From NCBI RefSeq assembly GCF_003464085.1, contig NZ_QSDR01000004.1, positions 130,390-194,389 on the forward strand: a stretch of 64,000 nucleotides of DNA, read 5' to 3'. The position numbers and the translations under genes are program-made. Shown one piece after another: positions 37,494-47,621 of the stretch (its first letter is position 1; every line of letters starts with the position of its first letter). The DNA comes from Clostridium sp. AM58-1XD (GTDB lineage: Bacteria > Bacillota > Clostridia > Lachnospirales > Lachnospiraceae). The notes under the pieces are model-generated. The model made no database searches. It worked only from the letters and a program-made list of their open reading frames with translations, and had not been told where the DNA came from.

Positions 37494-37718
37494 TCATTCT
37501 TGCAGCTTCACACACAACAGATATCCCCCATCAGCAGAGAAGACCCTTTCCGCCATACCACATCTTTCCTGCCTTTCTATATAGAAGGGCAGAATATGCG
37601 GAAAGATTCCTGTCATTGTATAGATCGTATAAGAATGATTGATTTCCTGCAAAGTACGACAAATAAAGGGGTATCTAATCGGATACAGCCCGGTCATATC
37701 TGTCTTCTGGTTACCCAT
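37494..37718 (-). CDS. Possible 74-codon upstream open frame of the ABC-F gene
   Basis: The open frame lies 78 bp before the ABC-F start, on the same strand, in a stretch that has no other gene (37416-37848). The ribosome site is poor. ABC-F resistance genes are often controlled by translation of a short leader frame, which is the only reason to list it. It resembles no protein I know and may not be translated. Confidence 0.25.
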   Translation of the reverse strand: MGNQKTDMTGLYPIRYPFICRTLQEINHSYTIYTMTGIFPHILPFYIERQERCGMAERVFSADGGYLLCVKLQE

Positions 37719-37772
37719 TACTTACAAGAAATAATCATTCCAACACCTCGCATTCTCTTTCATTATTTAAAT

Positions 37773-37822
37773 GCCGTAGCAAATAGTTCCGCGCTTTTCC
37801 GGCACGTAACTATTTTTCATTA
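37773..37822. repeat. Hairpin repeat behind the VOC gene
   Basis: GCCGTAGCAAATAGTTCCGC (37773) is repeated with two changes at 38314. AAATAGTT (37781-37788) pairs with AACTATTT (37809-37816). It lies directly downstream of the minus-strand VOC gene, where a terminator is expected. Confidence 0.5.
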
Positions 37823-37848
37823 TACTAATCTGGCGGTATCTTGTCAAC

Positions 37849-38235
37849 CTACTCGTGTAGTTCTAACGGCAGCCTGTCCGGATCGAAGAAAAATGTCATC
37901 CTCTTGCCGGTAAACTCATCTGTTCTGACAGGTTCTGTCTCAATTCCCATATCACTTAACTCTTTTACCGCTTGATCGATATCAGATACCCTGAATGCCA
38001 GGTGGCGGAGGCCGCATGCCTCTGGGTAAGACCGCCGCTCCGGAGCTCCGGCAATTCCGAAGATCTCTAGTTCGCAGCCGTCCAGCCTCAAATCCAGCTT
38101 GTAATCCCCCCTGTCTTCCCTGTAATTCTCTCTGATTATCTGAAATCCAAGCTTATCTACATAAAATTCCCTGGATTTCTTATAATCTGATACGATAATA
38201 GCTACATGGTGAATCTGTGTTAAATTCATCCTCAT
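37849..38235 (-). CDS. VOC family protein (glyoxalase/YaeR-like)
   Basis: It has 128 residues, one vicinal-oxygen-chelate unit made of two beta-alpha-beta-beta-beta motifs. IHHVAIIVSDYKKSREFYVDKLGFQIIRENYRED is the N-terminal block with the first metal-binding His. CELEIFGIAGAPERRSYPEACGLRHLAFRV holds Glu and His ligands, and FFFDPDRLPLELHE the last Glu. This pattern fits the SMU1112c/YaeR group. The reaction is unknown. Confidence 0.88.
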   Translation of the reverse strand: MRMNLTQIHHVAIIVSDYKKSREFYVDKLGFQIIRENYREDRGDYKLDLRLDGCELEIFGIAGAPERRSYPEACGLRHLAFRVSDIDQAVKELSDMGIETEPVRTDEFTGKRMTFFFDPDRLPLELHE

Positions 38236-38313
38236 TCTCCCTATACTTATTTTTTATTTCGCCCGTGTCCTCGTTTCATAAAACAGCGGATTCCGCCTTG
38301 ACCTCCCGATCAA

Positions 38314-38355
38314 GCCGCAGCAACTAGTTCCGCGCCTTTACTGCTGCATTTGATT
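38314..38355. repeat. Hairpin repeat behind the GGDEF gene
   Basis: GCCGCAGCAACTAGTTCCGC matches the copy at 37773 in 18 of 20 bases. Here GCAGCA pairs with TGCTGC. It lies just past the stop of the minus-strand GGDEF gene. Confidence 0.5.
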
Positions 38356-38360
38356 TCACT

Positions 38361-39524
38361 TTACTGATCATTTTTCAGACGTTTCTTATCTTCATACATT
38401 TTTTTATCTGCACGCATAAATGCTTTTTCTATCGTATCATCTCCCTCGTTTTCAACCATAGCTGATCCCGCCGCAAGACAGAGGCTGAGACCTGATTTCG
38501 CACTTTGCTTTTTCATCTCTTCCCTAACTGCTTCCATATAAGCAGCCGCCTCGTCCTGAGAACTATCCGGCAGCAACGCACAGAATTCATCTCCTCCCAG
38601 GCGGAACAGATACGCTTCCTTATTCGCATTAGCCAGCTTCAACCCATCTGCTGCGTACTTCAAAGCAATATCTCCCATATGATGCCCCATCGTATCATTT
38701 ATCCGTTTTAGGTCGTTCAGATCGAACATCAGACAGACTGTATTCCTGGGATTCTTATCGCTTTCCCGTTCCCTTTCCAGTTTATTCACACATTCAATGT
38801 AGGCAGCACGATTCATAAGTCCGGTCAAAACATCCCAATAGGCTATATGGAAAATCCTTTTCTCATGCTCCAGCTGCTTGTTCTGAACGTAAATCTGCCG
38901 TGTTTTTATTATTGATCTGATAAATACCAGGTAGCAAGACAAAACCACTAAAGAAAAAACCAGATACACAGGAGCATATTCCAGCCGATTAACCAATGGT
39001 TCCGGATAAGCGGCGAAGAATACAAGCGCAAAATAAATCAACGCCATGGAAACCGTCATCTCTCCCCACCCGGTACTCACTACTTCCAAAAGCATATGAT
39101 ACCGATTAAAATAATCCCTTCCTATATATAAAATTGTGATAAACGTGGCAACAGTCACAACAATAGAAGCAACTCCCACAGTATTTGAGGTTAACAGACT
39201 TATATATCTCCCCACAAAAGCAACGATTAATGAAACAGAATCCACAAAACAGAATGTCATAAAAAAGCGGCAGTCTTTATGACGGGAAAGAAGAAAAAAT
39301 AGAATCAGGCTGGGTATGCTCATAAAAACCGCAGATGATATAGAAGGGGGCATTTCATATACATAAGCAGCAGTGAAATAAGCGAGCACAATCAGAGTAC
39401 AGCCGATATACATGATACATTTGGACAGCATTGTGTCCTTTTTCAGTGAAATCATCCTGGTAAAAATTAAAAGGTCGAATATAATTACGCTGAGATCGTT
39501 GATAACAGGAATCAGACTGTCCAT
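38361..39524 (-). CDS. Membrane-bound GGDEF diguanylate cyclase
   Basis: It has 387 residues from the ATG at 39524, which has AAAGGAG upstream. Seven or so membrane segments fill residues about 5-210. A short helix leads into a GGDEF domain (about 230-385): DVLTGLMNRAAYIE, FDLNDLKRINDTMGHHMGDIAL (metal and GTP site), LFRLGGDEFCALLPD with an intact GGDEF, and RADKKMYEDKKRLK. It should make c-di-GMP in response to a membrane or external signal. Together with the EAL protein at 19818 the window has both arms of c-di-GMP turnover. Confidence 0.92.
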   Translation of the reverse strand: MDSLIPVINDLSVIIFDLLIFTRMISLKKDTMLSKCIMYIGCTLIVLAYFTAAYVYEMPPSISSAVFMSIPSLILFFLLSRHKDCRFFMTFCFVDSVSLIVAFVGRYISLLTSNTVGVASIVVTVATFITILYIGRDYFNRYHMLLEVVSTGWGEMTVSMALIYFALVFFAAYPEPLVNRLEYAPVYLVFSLVVLSCYLVFIRSIIKTRQIYVQNKQLEHEKRIFHIAYWDVLTGLMNRAAYIECVNKLERERESDKNPRNTVCLMFDLNDLKRINDTMGHHMGDIALKYAADGLKLANANKEAYLFRLGGDEFCALLPDSSQDEAAAYMEAVREEMKKQSAKSGLSLCLAAGSAMVENEGDDTIEKAFMRADKKMYEDKKRLKNDQ

Positions 39525-39768
39525 AACATCTCCTTTCAAAAGTGAAAATCTATGATTTTTATTTTATCATAAATCAGACAATTCGTCCCATCAAATTATG
39601 CCTGTTCCAAAAAATCATTTTAATGCTCCGCCCCTAAAATCCTGCACAATATATACTGCCTGTTACGAGCTTTATTTGTTTATTCTATCTACAGAACGTG
39701 TTAAAAAATTCCGCATATTGTTACAAATTATCATTTTGCAGCCTTTCTTCCTAAAAGCTTGTTAAATA

Positions 39769-39797
39769 TTGTAAAATTTCCCTCCTTTTGCTATGAT
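39769..39797 (+). promoter_or_regulatory. Promoter of the alpha-glucoside operon
   Basis: TTGTAA (39769-39774) and TATGAT (39792-39797) have a 17-bp spacer. The leader to the PTS gene is about 55 nt. Confidence 0.6.
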
Positions 39798-39856
39798 TCC
39801 ACTTGTAAGGCACGTGCATAAAAGATTCACTAAATAAACCAGAAGGAGTGAAAACT

Positions 39857-41466
39857 ATGAAAGCTAATATCATGCAAAAGGTTCAGAGATTTGGCGGGGC
39901 CATGTTCACACCCGTTCTTCTGTTCGCTTTCGCCGGCGTATGTATCGGGGTAGGAACGCTGTGTACCACGGAGGCCATCATGGGAAGCCTTGCTTCACCT
40001 GACAGCATGTGGTATCAGTGCTGGAATGTCATTCTTCAGGGCGGCTGGACCGTATTCAACCAGCTTCCGCTGCTGTTCGTCATCGGACTTCCGATCGGAA
40101 TGGCCAAGAAACAGAATGCCCGCTGCTGTATGGAGGCCCTCGTCCTCTATCTGACCTTCCACTATTTCCTGAGCACTATCCTGGCTCAGTGGGGCGGCGT
40201 CTTCGGCGTTGACTATTCTCAGGCTGTCGGCGGAACGAGCGGGCTTACAATGATTGCCAATATCAAGACACTGGATATGGGAATGATCGGAGCTCTGGAG
40301 TCTCAGGAATTGTAATCGCTCTTCACAACCGTTTTTTCGACACCTCCCTTCCCGAATGGATGGGAACCTTCAGCGGTTCAGCCTTTGTAGTGATTATCGG
40401 ATTCTTCGTTATGCTTCCTACCGCTGTCGTATGTGCCTTTGTCTGGCCGAAAGTTCAGCTGGGAATGTTCTGGTTCCAGGGTTTTGTCGCCGGAACGGGG
40501 GCTGTCGGCGTATGGATCTTTATGTTTATGGAAAGGCTTCTGATTCCTTTCGGCCTGCACCATATCCTGTATTCACCATTTTATTATGATTCCGCAGTCG
40601 TTACCGGCGGTCTGTATACATACTGGGCCAACAAACTCCCGGAGCTGGCAGCTTCAACAGCATCTCTGAAGTCACTTGCACCAGAAGCGCGTTTCCCTCT
40701 TACAGGACTTTCCAAAATGTTCGGATGTCCAGGCATTGCTCTCGCATTTTATTCCACTGCAAAGCCGGAGAAAAAGAAAAAAGTTGCTGGACTTTTAATA
40801 CCGATTACTTTAACCGCAATCTTATGCGGCGTCACAGAGCCGATTGAATTTACCTTCCTTTTTGTAGCTCCTGCCCTGTTCGTCGTACATGCGGTTCTGG
40901 CAGCAACTCTTGCCACCGTATCCTATATGGCAGGCCTCGTAGGCATATTTGCAGGAGGCGCCATTGAATGCGCAGCTCTGAACTGGATTCCTCTGATGGG
41001 TACACACTGGCAGACATACCTTTTACAGTTTTTAATCGGTTTTGCCTTTACAGCGATTTACTTCTTTGTCTTCCGATTCCTGATCCTGAAATTTGACTTC
41101 AAGACGCCCGGCAGAGAAGATGACGCCGAAAATGTTAAATTCTATTCTAAGCAGGAATACAGAGAAAAGCAGGCCGGCCAGGAGAATGGCACTGCAGATA
41201 CGGCAGGGACGGGATCATCCGCAGCCTCTTCTGACAGTCTGGCAGCAAGAATTCTGGAAGCACTCGGCGGAAAAGACAATATCGATGATGTAACCAACTG
41301 TGTTACGAGGCTTCGCGTAAATGTAAAAAACGAAAACCTGGTGCAGGACGATAAATATTTTAAAGCAATCGGTACTCACGGCTGCATTCTCAAAGGCAAA
41401 AACTGTCAGGTAATCGTTGGACTGACCGTCGCCAAGGTCAGAGAAGAATTCGAATCATTCTTATAA
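39857..41466 (+). CDS. PTS alpha-glucoside transporter subunit IIBC, one frameshift
   Basis: It takes up and phosphorylates an alpha-glucoside such as maltose. Repaired length is 536 residues. The IIC domain (about 10-430) has ten or so membrane segments, with MIPCAW-like LPTAVVCAFVWPKVQLGMFWFQ, FGLHHILYSPFYY and GVTEPIEFTFLF. The IIB domain is C-terminal (about 455-535), with the phosphorylated Cys in DDVTNCVTRLRVNV. The frame breaks at about 40298, where a G seems lost (CTG-GGA); the text then reads IGALGVSGIVIALHNRFFD as in GlvC/AglA. No IIA gene is next to it, so IIA must come from elsewhere. The ATG at 39857 follows AGAAGGAG. Confidence 0.88.
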
Positions 41467-41517
41467 TACATTCATCAGACGCCGCAAAAGGCGCAGAAAT
41501 ATGGAGGAAAGAATATC

Positions 41518-42003
41518 ATGAAGGATACCATAAAAATGCAAGGTCAGCGGAACCGTTACTTTCTCATTGCGGAGATTCTTCTCGCTGTATCTCCACTCAT
41601 GTGTCTCGCATATTTCAGTGTTGGAAACGGCCCGGCTTCCTTTACACCGTCGGACTTTATCAGTGCAAATCCTGCTGCCGCAGTCACTTTCCTGGCTGCC
41701 ATGCTGAATCCATTTGCGGCATATCTGCTGGATTATTCCAGAAAACGGATGGTTCTGGGCGATGAGGCATATGCCCTGGTCACTCTGATCGGTATAACCG
41801 CCGTAGAGGCCATTCTGATGAATGTGGCATATACGGTTATGATGACGGCACTTTTCTTCTATGTGAAGAAATCATGCAATACATCCATCCGATCTCTGAG
41901 AAAAGAATATACAGTAGCAAGACTCCTCGTCAATCTTTCCGGCTGTCTTGCCATGGCTCCCATAGCAGCCCTATGTATGTTCGCCCAGCTTCGCCTCGCA
42001 TAA
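41518..42003 (+). CDS. Small membrane protein of unknown function in the PTS operon
   Basis: It has 161 residues and four hydrophobic segments (about 15-30, 50-68, 80-115, 135-158). I do not recognise the family. It starts 51 bp after the PTS gene behind a GGAGG site and precedes the GH4 gene by 143 bp, so it is probably co-transcribed. A role in alpha-glucoside uptake is only implied by position. Confidence 0.75.
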   Translation: MKDTIKMQGQRNRYFLIAEILLAVSPLMCLAYFSVGNGPASFTPSDFISANPAAAVTFLAAMLNPFAAYLLDYSRKRMVLGDEAYALVTLIGITAVEAILMNVAYTVMMTALFFYVKKSCNTSIRSLRKEYTVARLLVNLSGCLAMAPIAALCMFAQLRLA

Positions 42004-42119
42004 AACGCGAGACAGCGATGTCCCTTTTTATTCATCTATAAACAAAAGTAAGACTTTCATATGTAAATCTAATTGTAATTGTTATGCTGACCAGCAGCTG
42101 TTTCAGCTGCATCAAATAA

Positions 42120-43478
<1,359 letters not shown>

Positions 43479-43500
43479 AATACAGCAATCACATAATTTA

Positions 43501-43572
43501 GCATTGCCCCTGATATCAGATGAACAAACCTGGCAGCAGCCTCGGAAGGAAATCTGGTACTAGGGGCATTCT
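43501..43572. repeat. Long-hairpin repeat family, copy B
   Basis: The arms GCCCCTGATATCAGAT and ATCTGGTACTAGGGGC pair with a few wobble or mismatched positions. The loop CCTGGCAGCAGCCTCGGAAGGA resembles that of copy A. A T-rich tail (ACTTTACTTTTTC) follows on the plus strand, just past the GH4 gene. Confidence 0.7.
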
Positions 43573-43609
43573 GACTTTACTTTTTCGGCAATCCATGTGC
43601 TGTCTTCTG

Positions 43610-43790
43610 GGCAGTATTTAAATTATTTTTCAGCAATTACTTTTATTTCCTTTTTTACTATTTTACTTTTGTATTTTCTTTTACATTTTCTTTTATATTT
43701 TCTGTTTTATTTTTTTGCTTATTTTCTGTTTATTTTCTTTCTTAATTTACTTTTTTCTTACCTCTCTCCTCTTCCGCCTTCTTTTCGTGC
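43610..43790. repeat. T-rich low-complexity stretch before rpiR
   Basis: About 180 bp consist almost wholly of T with scattered A and C, with irregular repeats of TTTTATTTTCTTTTA. The open frame across it is an artefact of the composition. It lies between the GH4 gene and the first regulator. Confidence 0.65.
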
Positions 43791-43920
43791 CTCTTATCCC
43801 TCTTTTTGCTGCATTCCATTATCATCTCAATTAATTTTCCATGGACATTTCTTCCGACTTCAAGTAAGATTATCATAAGATATGTTCGACTATATTCTGC
43901 CCACAGCCGGAGGTAGCCCT

Positions 43921-44718
43921 TTGAAATTAGAAGAATTGATTAATTCCCATTATGAAAAACTGAATGAAACGGATCTGCTCATCTGGAATTACATATCCTC
44001 TCACAGAAAGGAATGTGAAAAGCTGACGATCAACCAGCTGGCGGAACGCTGCTGCGTATCCAGAACCTCAATCATGCGTTTCGTAGGAAAGCTTTCTATT
44101 TCCGGCTACAGCGAGCTGAAGGTATATCTCAGGCTTGACAACGCTCACCCAGTCCCGCCTGCCAGGACCATTGACCAGGTATGCGGCGTATATCAGGATT
44201 TGATCCAGACAATGCGCGAAGCGGACTTTACTGATATCTTTCAGATGATTGACAGTGCGCGCCATCTATACGTATACGGAGCCGGCATGCTTCAGAGCGC
44301 TGTCCAAAAAGAGTTGAAGCGTGTATTCCTGACGGCAAATAAAATCTTTTTTGATATCAGCGGTCCAAATGAATCGCAGAAAATGGCCGGCGTAATTGGA
44401 GAAGATGACCTGGTTGTCATCGTATCCGTATCCGGCGAGTCAAAGGTAGTTCTGGATTTCGTAAAAACTCTGAGAATACGCAATATCCCCATCCTCTCCA
44501 TCACGAAACAGAATGAAAATACACTTGCCAGAATGAGCCGCCATAATCTTTATGTCACAACAAAGACCTTTAATCTGCTTTACAGCGGAATCGATTATGA
44601 AACAGTGACCTCTTTCTTCCTTTTGATCGAGCTGTTGTTTTTGAAATACGTAGAATATGAAGAAATGCGAAAGGGGGATGGCCATGAGGCTGGAAGAACT
44701 GGTTGGACAGAAATATGA
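43921..44718 (+). CDS. RpiR family transcriptional regulator, first of two
   Basis: It has 265 residues: an N-terminal helix-turn-helix domain (about 1-78; LTINQLAERCCVSRTSIMRFVGKLSISGYSELKVYL) and a SIS sugar-phosphate-binding domain (about 105-245; LYVYGAGMLQSAVQKELKR and DDLVVIVSVSGESKVVLDF). I choose the TTG start at 43921 because GGAGG lies 7 nt upstream and the protein then begins like its neighbour (LKLEELINSHYEKLNETD). It probably senses a phosphorylated product of the PTS/GH4 pathway. Confidence 0.86.
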   Translation: MKLEELINSHYEKLNETDLLIWNYISSHRKECEKLTINQLAERCCVSRTSIMRFVGKLSISGYSELKVYLRLDNAHPVPPARTIDQVCGVYQDLIQTMREADFTDIFQMIDSARHLYVYGAGMLQSAVQKELKRVFLTANKIFFDISGPNESQKMAGVIGEDDLVVIVSVSGESKVVLDFVKTLRIRNIPILSITKQNENTLARMSRHNLYVTTKTFNLLYSGIDYETVTSFFLLIELLFLKYVEYEEMRKGDGHEAGRTGWTEI

Positions 44719-45457
44719 CACGTTAAATGAGAACGACCTGCGCATTTGGAAATATATCCTCCGCCATAAGGAAGCCTGCAAAAAGATGGCGATCCAGGAT
44801 CTTGCTGCTGCATGTAATCTTTCTCATACCACCATTCTGAGATTTGCCAGGAAACTCGGCCTGGAAGGCTACAGCGAACTGAAGCTATACCTGAAATGGG
44901 ATGATGAAAGCACGGACGGGATAGGTCAGAATGAGATCACTTTGTGCTGTGAGGACATAGAGCAGACCATGTCATATCTCAGGAAACGGGACTGCAGCGA
45001 TATTTTTGACCTCTTTGAGCAGTCAGAACGCATTTATGCCTACGGTACAGGGCAGGTTCAGAAGAGCGCTGCCGAGGAAATGAAAAAAAACTTTATATTT
45101 ATGAATAAACAGATTGTCAATCTGGACGGCGAAGCAGAGATGAAGATCATGCTCAATTACTGCGGCCCACGCGATCTGTATTTCCTTCTATCCCATTCAG
45201 GAGAAAATCCATTTATCCTGAATATAGCGGAACAGCTGAAGAAAAAAGGCAGCCGCACGATCTCCGTCACAAGAGTGGGAAACAACTCCCTTTCCAGAAT
45301 CTGCGATATCAGCCTTTTCTTTTACAATCACCTGGTAAAAACGGATAACTGGGACAATGAACTTTACATGACGTCACAGTACTTTTTAATTAATGAAATG
45401 CTCATGCTAAAATATATGGAATACCTCGCCAAAGCCAGGCAGTTGAAAGGATCATAA
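44684..45457 (+). CDS. RpiR family transcriptional regulator, second of two
   Basis: It has 257 residues and the same layout: HTH (MAIQDLAAACNLSHTTILRFARKLGLEGYSELKLYL) and SIS domain (IYAYGTGQVQKSAAEEMKKNF; LYFLLSHSGENPFILNI). The start at 44684 has AAAGGGGG 6 nt upstream and overlaps the end of the first regulator by 35 bp. The two are clear paralogues, so a tandem duplication is likely. They may act as a heterodimer or answer to different ligands. Confidence 0.88.
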   Translation: MRLEELVGQKYDTLNENDLRIWKYILRHKEACKKMAIQDLAAACNLSHTTILRFARKLGLEGYSELKLYLKWDDESTDGIGQNEITLCCEDIEQTMSYLRKRDCSDIFDLFEQSERIYAYGTGQVQKSAAEEMKKNFIFMNKQIVNLDGEAEMKIMLNYCGPRDLYFLLSHSGENPFILNIAEQLKKKGSRTISVTRVGNNSLSRICDISLFFYNHLVKTDNWDNELYMTSQYFLINEMLMLKYMEYLAKARQLKGS

Positions 45458-45557
45458 CCGTTCCTCGTTCGCAACTGCTGTCTTAATCAAGCGAGGGTAC
45501 TATGCCATCGAGTTAGGAAAAACAAAACAATAATGGTTCGGTTTATTAACAAAATTG

Positions 45558-45605
45558 AAAAGAGCGGAGTATGATTACGAAATTTTATCATACTCTGCTC
45601 TTTTT
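45558..45605. terminator. Bidirectional terminator after the second rpiR
   Basis: AAAGAGCGGAGTATGAT pairs with ATCATACTCTGCTCTTT with one mismatch, flanked by A and T runs. It separates the alpha-glucoside operon from the CRISPR array. Confidence 0.85.
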
Positions 45606-45741
45606 AATAATCTGACTTGTTAATAATCTGCCTAGACCTCAAGTTACATCTCATAGGCTGTGATACTGTCCCATCGGCAGTACGGAGCAAGTATGAACAC
45701 TTCAATGCGTTACAGCCATCATATACAGCGCTGGTGGCTAT

Positions 45742-45973
45742 ATTCCAACCCATATAACCTTCGCAGGCTGTGACTTCGTACATATAATGGATATTCGTTT
45801 GATTTTGAATTTCAATCCACACAGCCTTCGCAGGCTGTGACCAAGTTTTAAACTGTAATCGGATGCGTTTTGCTATTTCAATCCACACAGCCTTCGCAGG
45901 CTGTGACGCACCGGCGATCAATCCGGCAACGGTTATTACAATTTCAATCCACACAGCCTTCGCAGGCTGTGAC
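45742..45973 (-). CRISPR. Small type I-C-like CRISPR array without cas genes
   Basis: Three identical 33-nt repeats lie at 45809-45841, 45875-45907 and 45941-45973, with two 33-nt spacers. A diverged copy (45742-45774) follows a 34-nt spacer at the distal end, and a trace (GGCTGTGA) remains near 45656. On the minus strand the repeat begins GTCACAGCCTGCGAAGG and ends GTGGATTGAAAT, the end typical of type I-C. Its stem pairs ACAGCCT with AGGCTGT. Decay at one end marks the leader at the other. Confidence 0.92.
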
Positions 45974-46140
45974 AGCAATTGTGCATAATTCTCATAGGCA
46001 ATTCTTATCCCAATATCATACATAATACACAATTTTCTGTTCTTATTATACCACATACCTGTTTTATTTTAAATATCATGCCACTTATTCTGGTGCGAAT
46101 CTCCTGAGTATTTATGTTTACTTGGGGTTCGCACCAAAAA
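45974..46140 (-). promoter_or_regulatory. CRISPR leader with promoter
   Basis: On the minus strand an extended -10 (TGGTATAAT) lies at 46053-46045, about 75 bp before the first repeat. Further up, TGGTGCGAA (about 46131) pairs with TTCGCACCA (about 46093) around a 28-nt loop; as I recall, a GGTGCGAACCCCAAG motif of this kind is common in leaders of Firmicutes type I-C arrays. No cas2 reading is found upstream. Confidence 0.6.
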
Positions 46141-46629
46141 GCCCATTGACTTTTCCCTCTTTTAAGAATAAAGGATATTTATAAAATGAATTTTTTTGTC
46201 GGTTACTTATTCTCGCCATCTTTACAGGCACTTTGGCTTTCGATCATTCAATACATCACTCTGCATCAAACTTTTGCTCGTAACCCGAAAAGTATGATAA
46301 TCACTGATACGCTTTCATGTCTTCTGTTCATTATACAGGAAATTTGTACAGAAGAAAAGATATGCCCATAGATAAACTATACCTTCTCATTGCTATCAGA
46401 ATTCGAACATGGCACTTCGCTGAAAAAACGCCGTTTTACTTTTTTAAAGACAGAGGATGCTGCAAAAGTAATATCCTATATGTTTCCGACATTAGAAACT
46501 GTTTTTAGTTCTAGCCCAGATATGATTTCTGTTCGAAGCCGTTTTCTTTTGCAGCACGCTCAGATAGATATGATAAAAGATGTGGAAACATTTCAAATAG
46601 ATAAAAAAGCTTCTACTATATATATACGA
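46141..46629. other. Intergenic stretch with no supported gene
   Basis: About 490 bp lie between the CRISPR leader and the ribF terminator. An open frame from a TTG at 46390 gives about 100 lysine- and serine-rich residues ending in a hydrophobic stretch, and a 61-codon frame starts at 46186. Neither has a good ribosome site nor a family I know. They could be remains of a lost gene. Confidence 0.35.
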
Positions 46630-46667
46630 AAAAAAAGAAGAACTGTTGCGTTAATTCTTCTTTTTTC
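46630..46667. terminator. ribF operon terminator
   Basis: AAAAAAGAAGAA pairs with TTCTTCTTTTTT around a 12-nt loop. It can end the minus-strand translation operon. Confidence 0.8.
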
Positions 46668-46699
46668 GACAATTTTCGCTATATTCTATTTACAAAGGA

Positions 46700-47620
46700 T
46701 TAAATCCCATATTTCAGACCGTCTTTTTTATCTTTTTCTATCTGAGCCTTCAGTTCATCCAAACTGTCAAACTTTTGTTCTGGTCTCAAAAAATGGAACA
46801 GCTGTACCTCTATTGTTTTTCCATATAGATCTCCGTCAAAGTCAACCAGAAATGTTTCTGCTCCTACAGGATATGTTCCTTCTACCGTTGGTTTTCTACC
46901 GATATTTGTGATCCCACGATACTCTCTGCCATCCGCAATCACTCTGGATACATAAACTCCAAACCTGGGAAGATGTTTTTCAGGAGGCGGCATCAGGTTG
47001 GCTGTCGGAAATCCAAGAATGCTGGATCCAATATGATTCCCATGCACGACCTTCCCATGAATGGAATACGGCGAGCCAAGCAGCTCATTTGCCTTTTCCA
47101 TATTGCCCTTTTCCAACTCTTCCCGGATATAGCTGCTGCTGATATCCCTGTGATCTTCCTGTGCCTTTTCAATAACAGTCAGTTCAAATCCCAGCTGAGG
47201 TGCAAGTTTCTCGAGAAGTTCCACATTGCCAGCCCTGCGATATCCGAATCCACAGTCGGTTCCAACCACAATTGCTCTGGCGTTCATCTTTCCCATGAGA
47301 ATCTTCTCTACAAATTCTTCCGGCGGCATATGTGACACTTCTTCTGTAAATGGATATTCGACCAGGTAATCCACCCCAGCCTGTTCCATAATATAACGCC
47401 GTTCTTCGTTTGTCGTTATAACAGTCTGTGGTTTTCTGTCTACAACCGCCCCCGGCGCTCTGCTGAATGTAAAGACAGCCACCGCAAGCCCCTGCTTTTC
47501 CTTATGGTCCAGCATAGCCTTCAGCAGCTTCTGATGCCCTCGATGGCGGCCGTCAAATTTTCCTATTGTCACAACTGCAGGAGTTTCTATGCGGAATTGG
47601 TCATTCTGTATATATTCCAT
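46700..47620 (-). CDS. ribF: Bifunctional riboflavin kinase/FAD synthetase
   Basis: It makes FMN from riboflavin and then FAD. It has 306 residues from the ATG at 47620, behind AGGAGG; longer starts lack it. The FAD synthetase half (about 1-170) has VVTIGKFDGRHRGHQKLL and the ISSSYIREELEKG motif. The kinase half (about 175-300) has GKVVHGNHIGSSILGFPTANL and GRKPTVEGTYPVGAETFLVDFDGDLYGK. It is the last gene of the translation operon, one base past the truB stop. Confidence 0.94.
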   Translation of the reverse strand: MEYIQNDQFRIETPAVVTIGKFDGRHRGHQKLLKAMLDHKEKQGLAVAVFTFSRAPGAVVDRKPQTVITTNEERRYIMEQAGVDYLVEYPFTEEVSHMPPEEFVEKILMGKMNARAIVVGTDCGFGYRRAGNVELLEKLAPQLGFELTVIEKAQEDHRDISSSYIREELEKGNMEKANELLGSPYSIHGKVVHGNHIGSSILGFPTANLMPPPEKHLPRFGVYVSRVIADGREYRGITNIGRKPTVEGTYPVGAETFLVDFDGDLYGKTIEVQLFHFLRPEQKFDSLDELKAQIEKDKKDGLKYGI

Positions 47621-47621
47621 G

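Noticed and set aside
43597..43878. 93-codon frame rich in Phe and Leu before rpiR
   Set aside because: It comes from the T-rich tract; it has no ribosome site and no family.
46141..46690. Remnant cas1 or cas2 next to the CRISPR leader
   Set aside because: Reading both strands gave no Cas1 or Cas2 motif. I do not claim a remnant.
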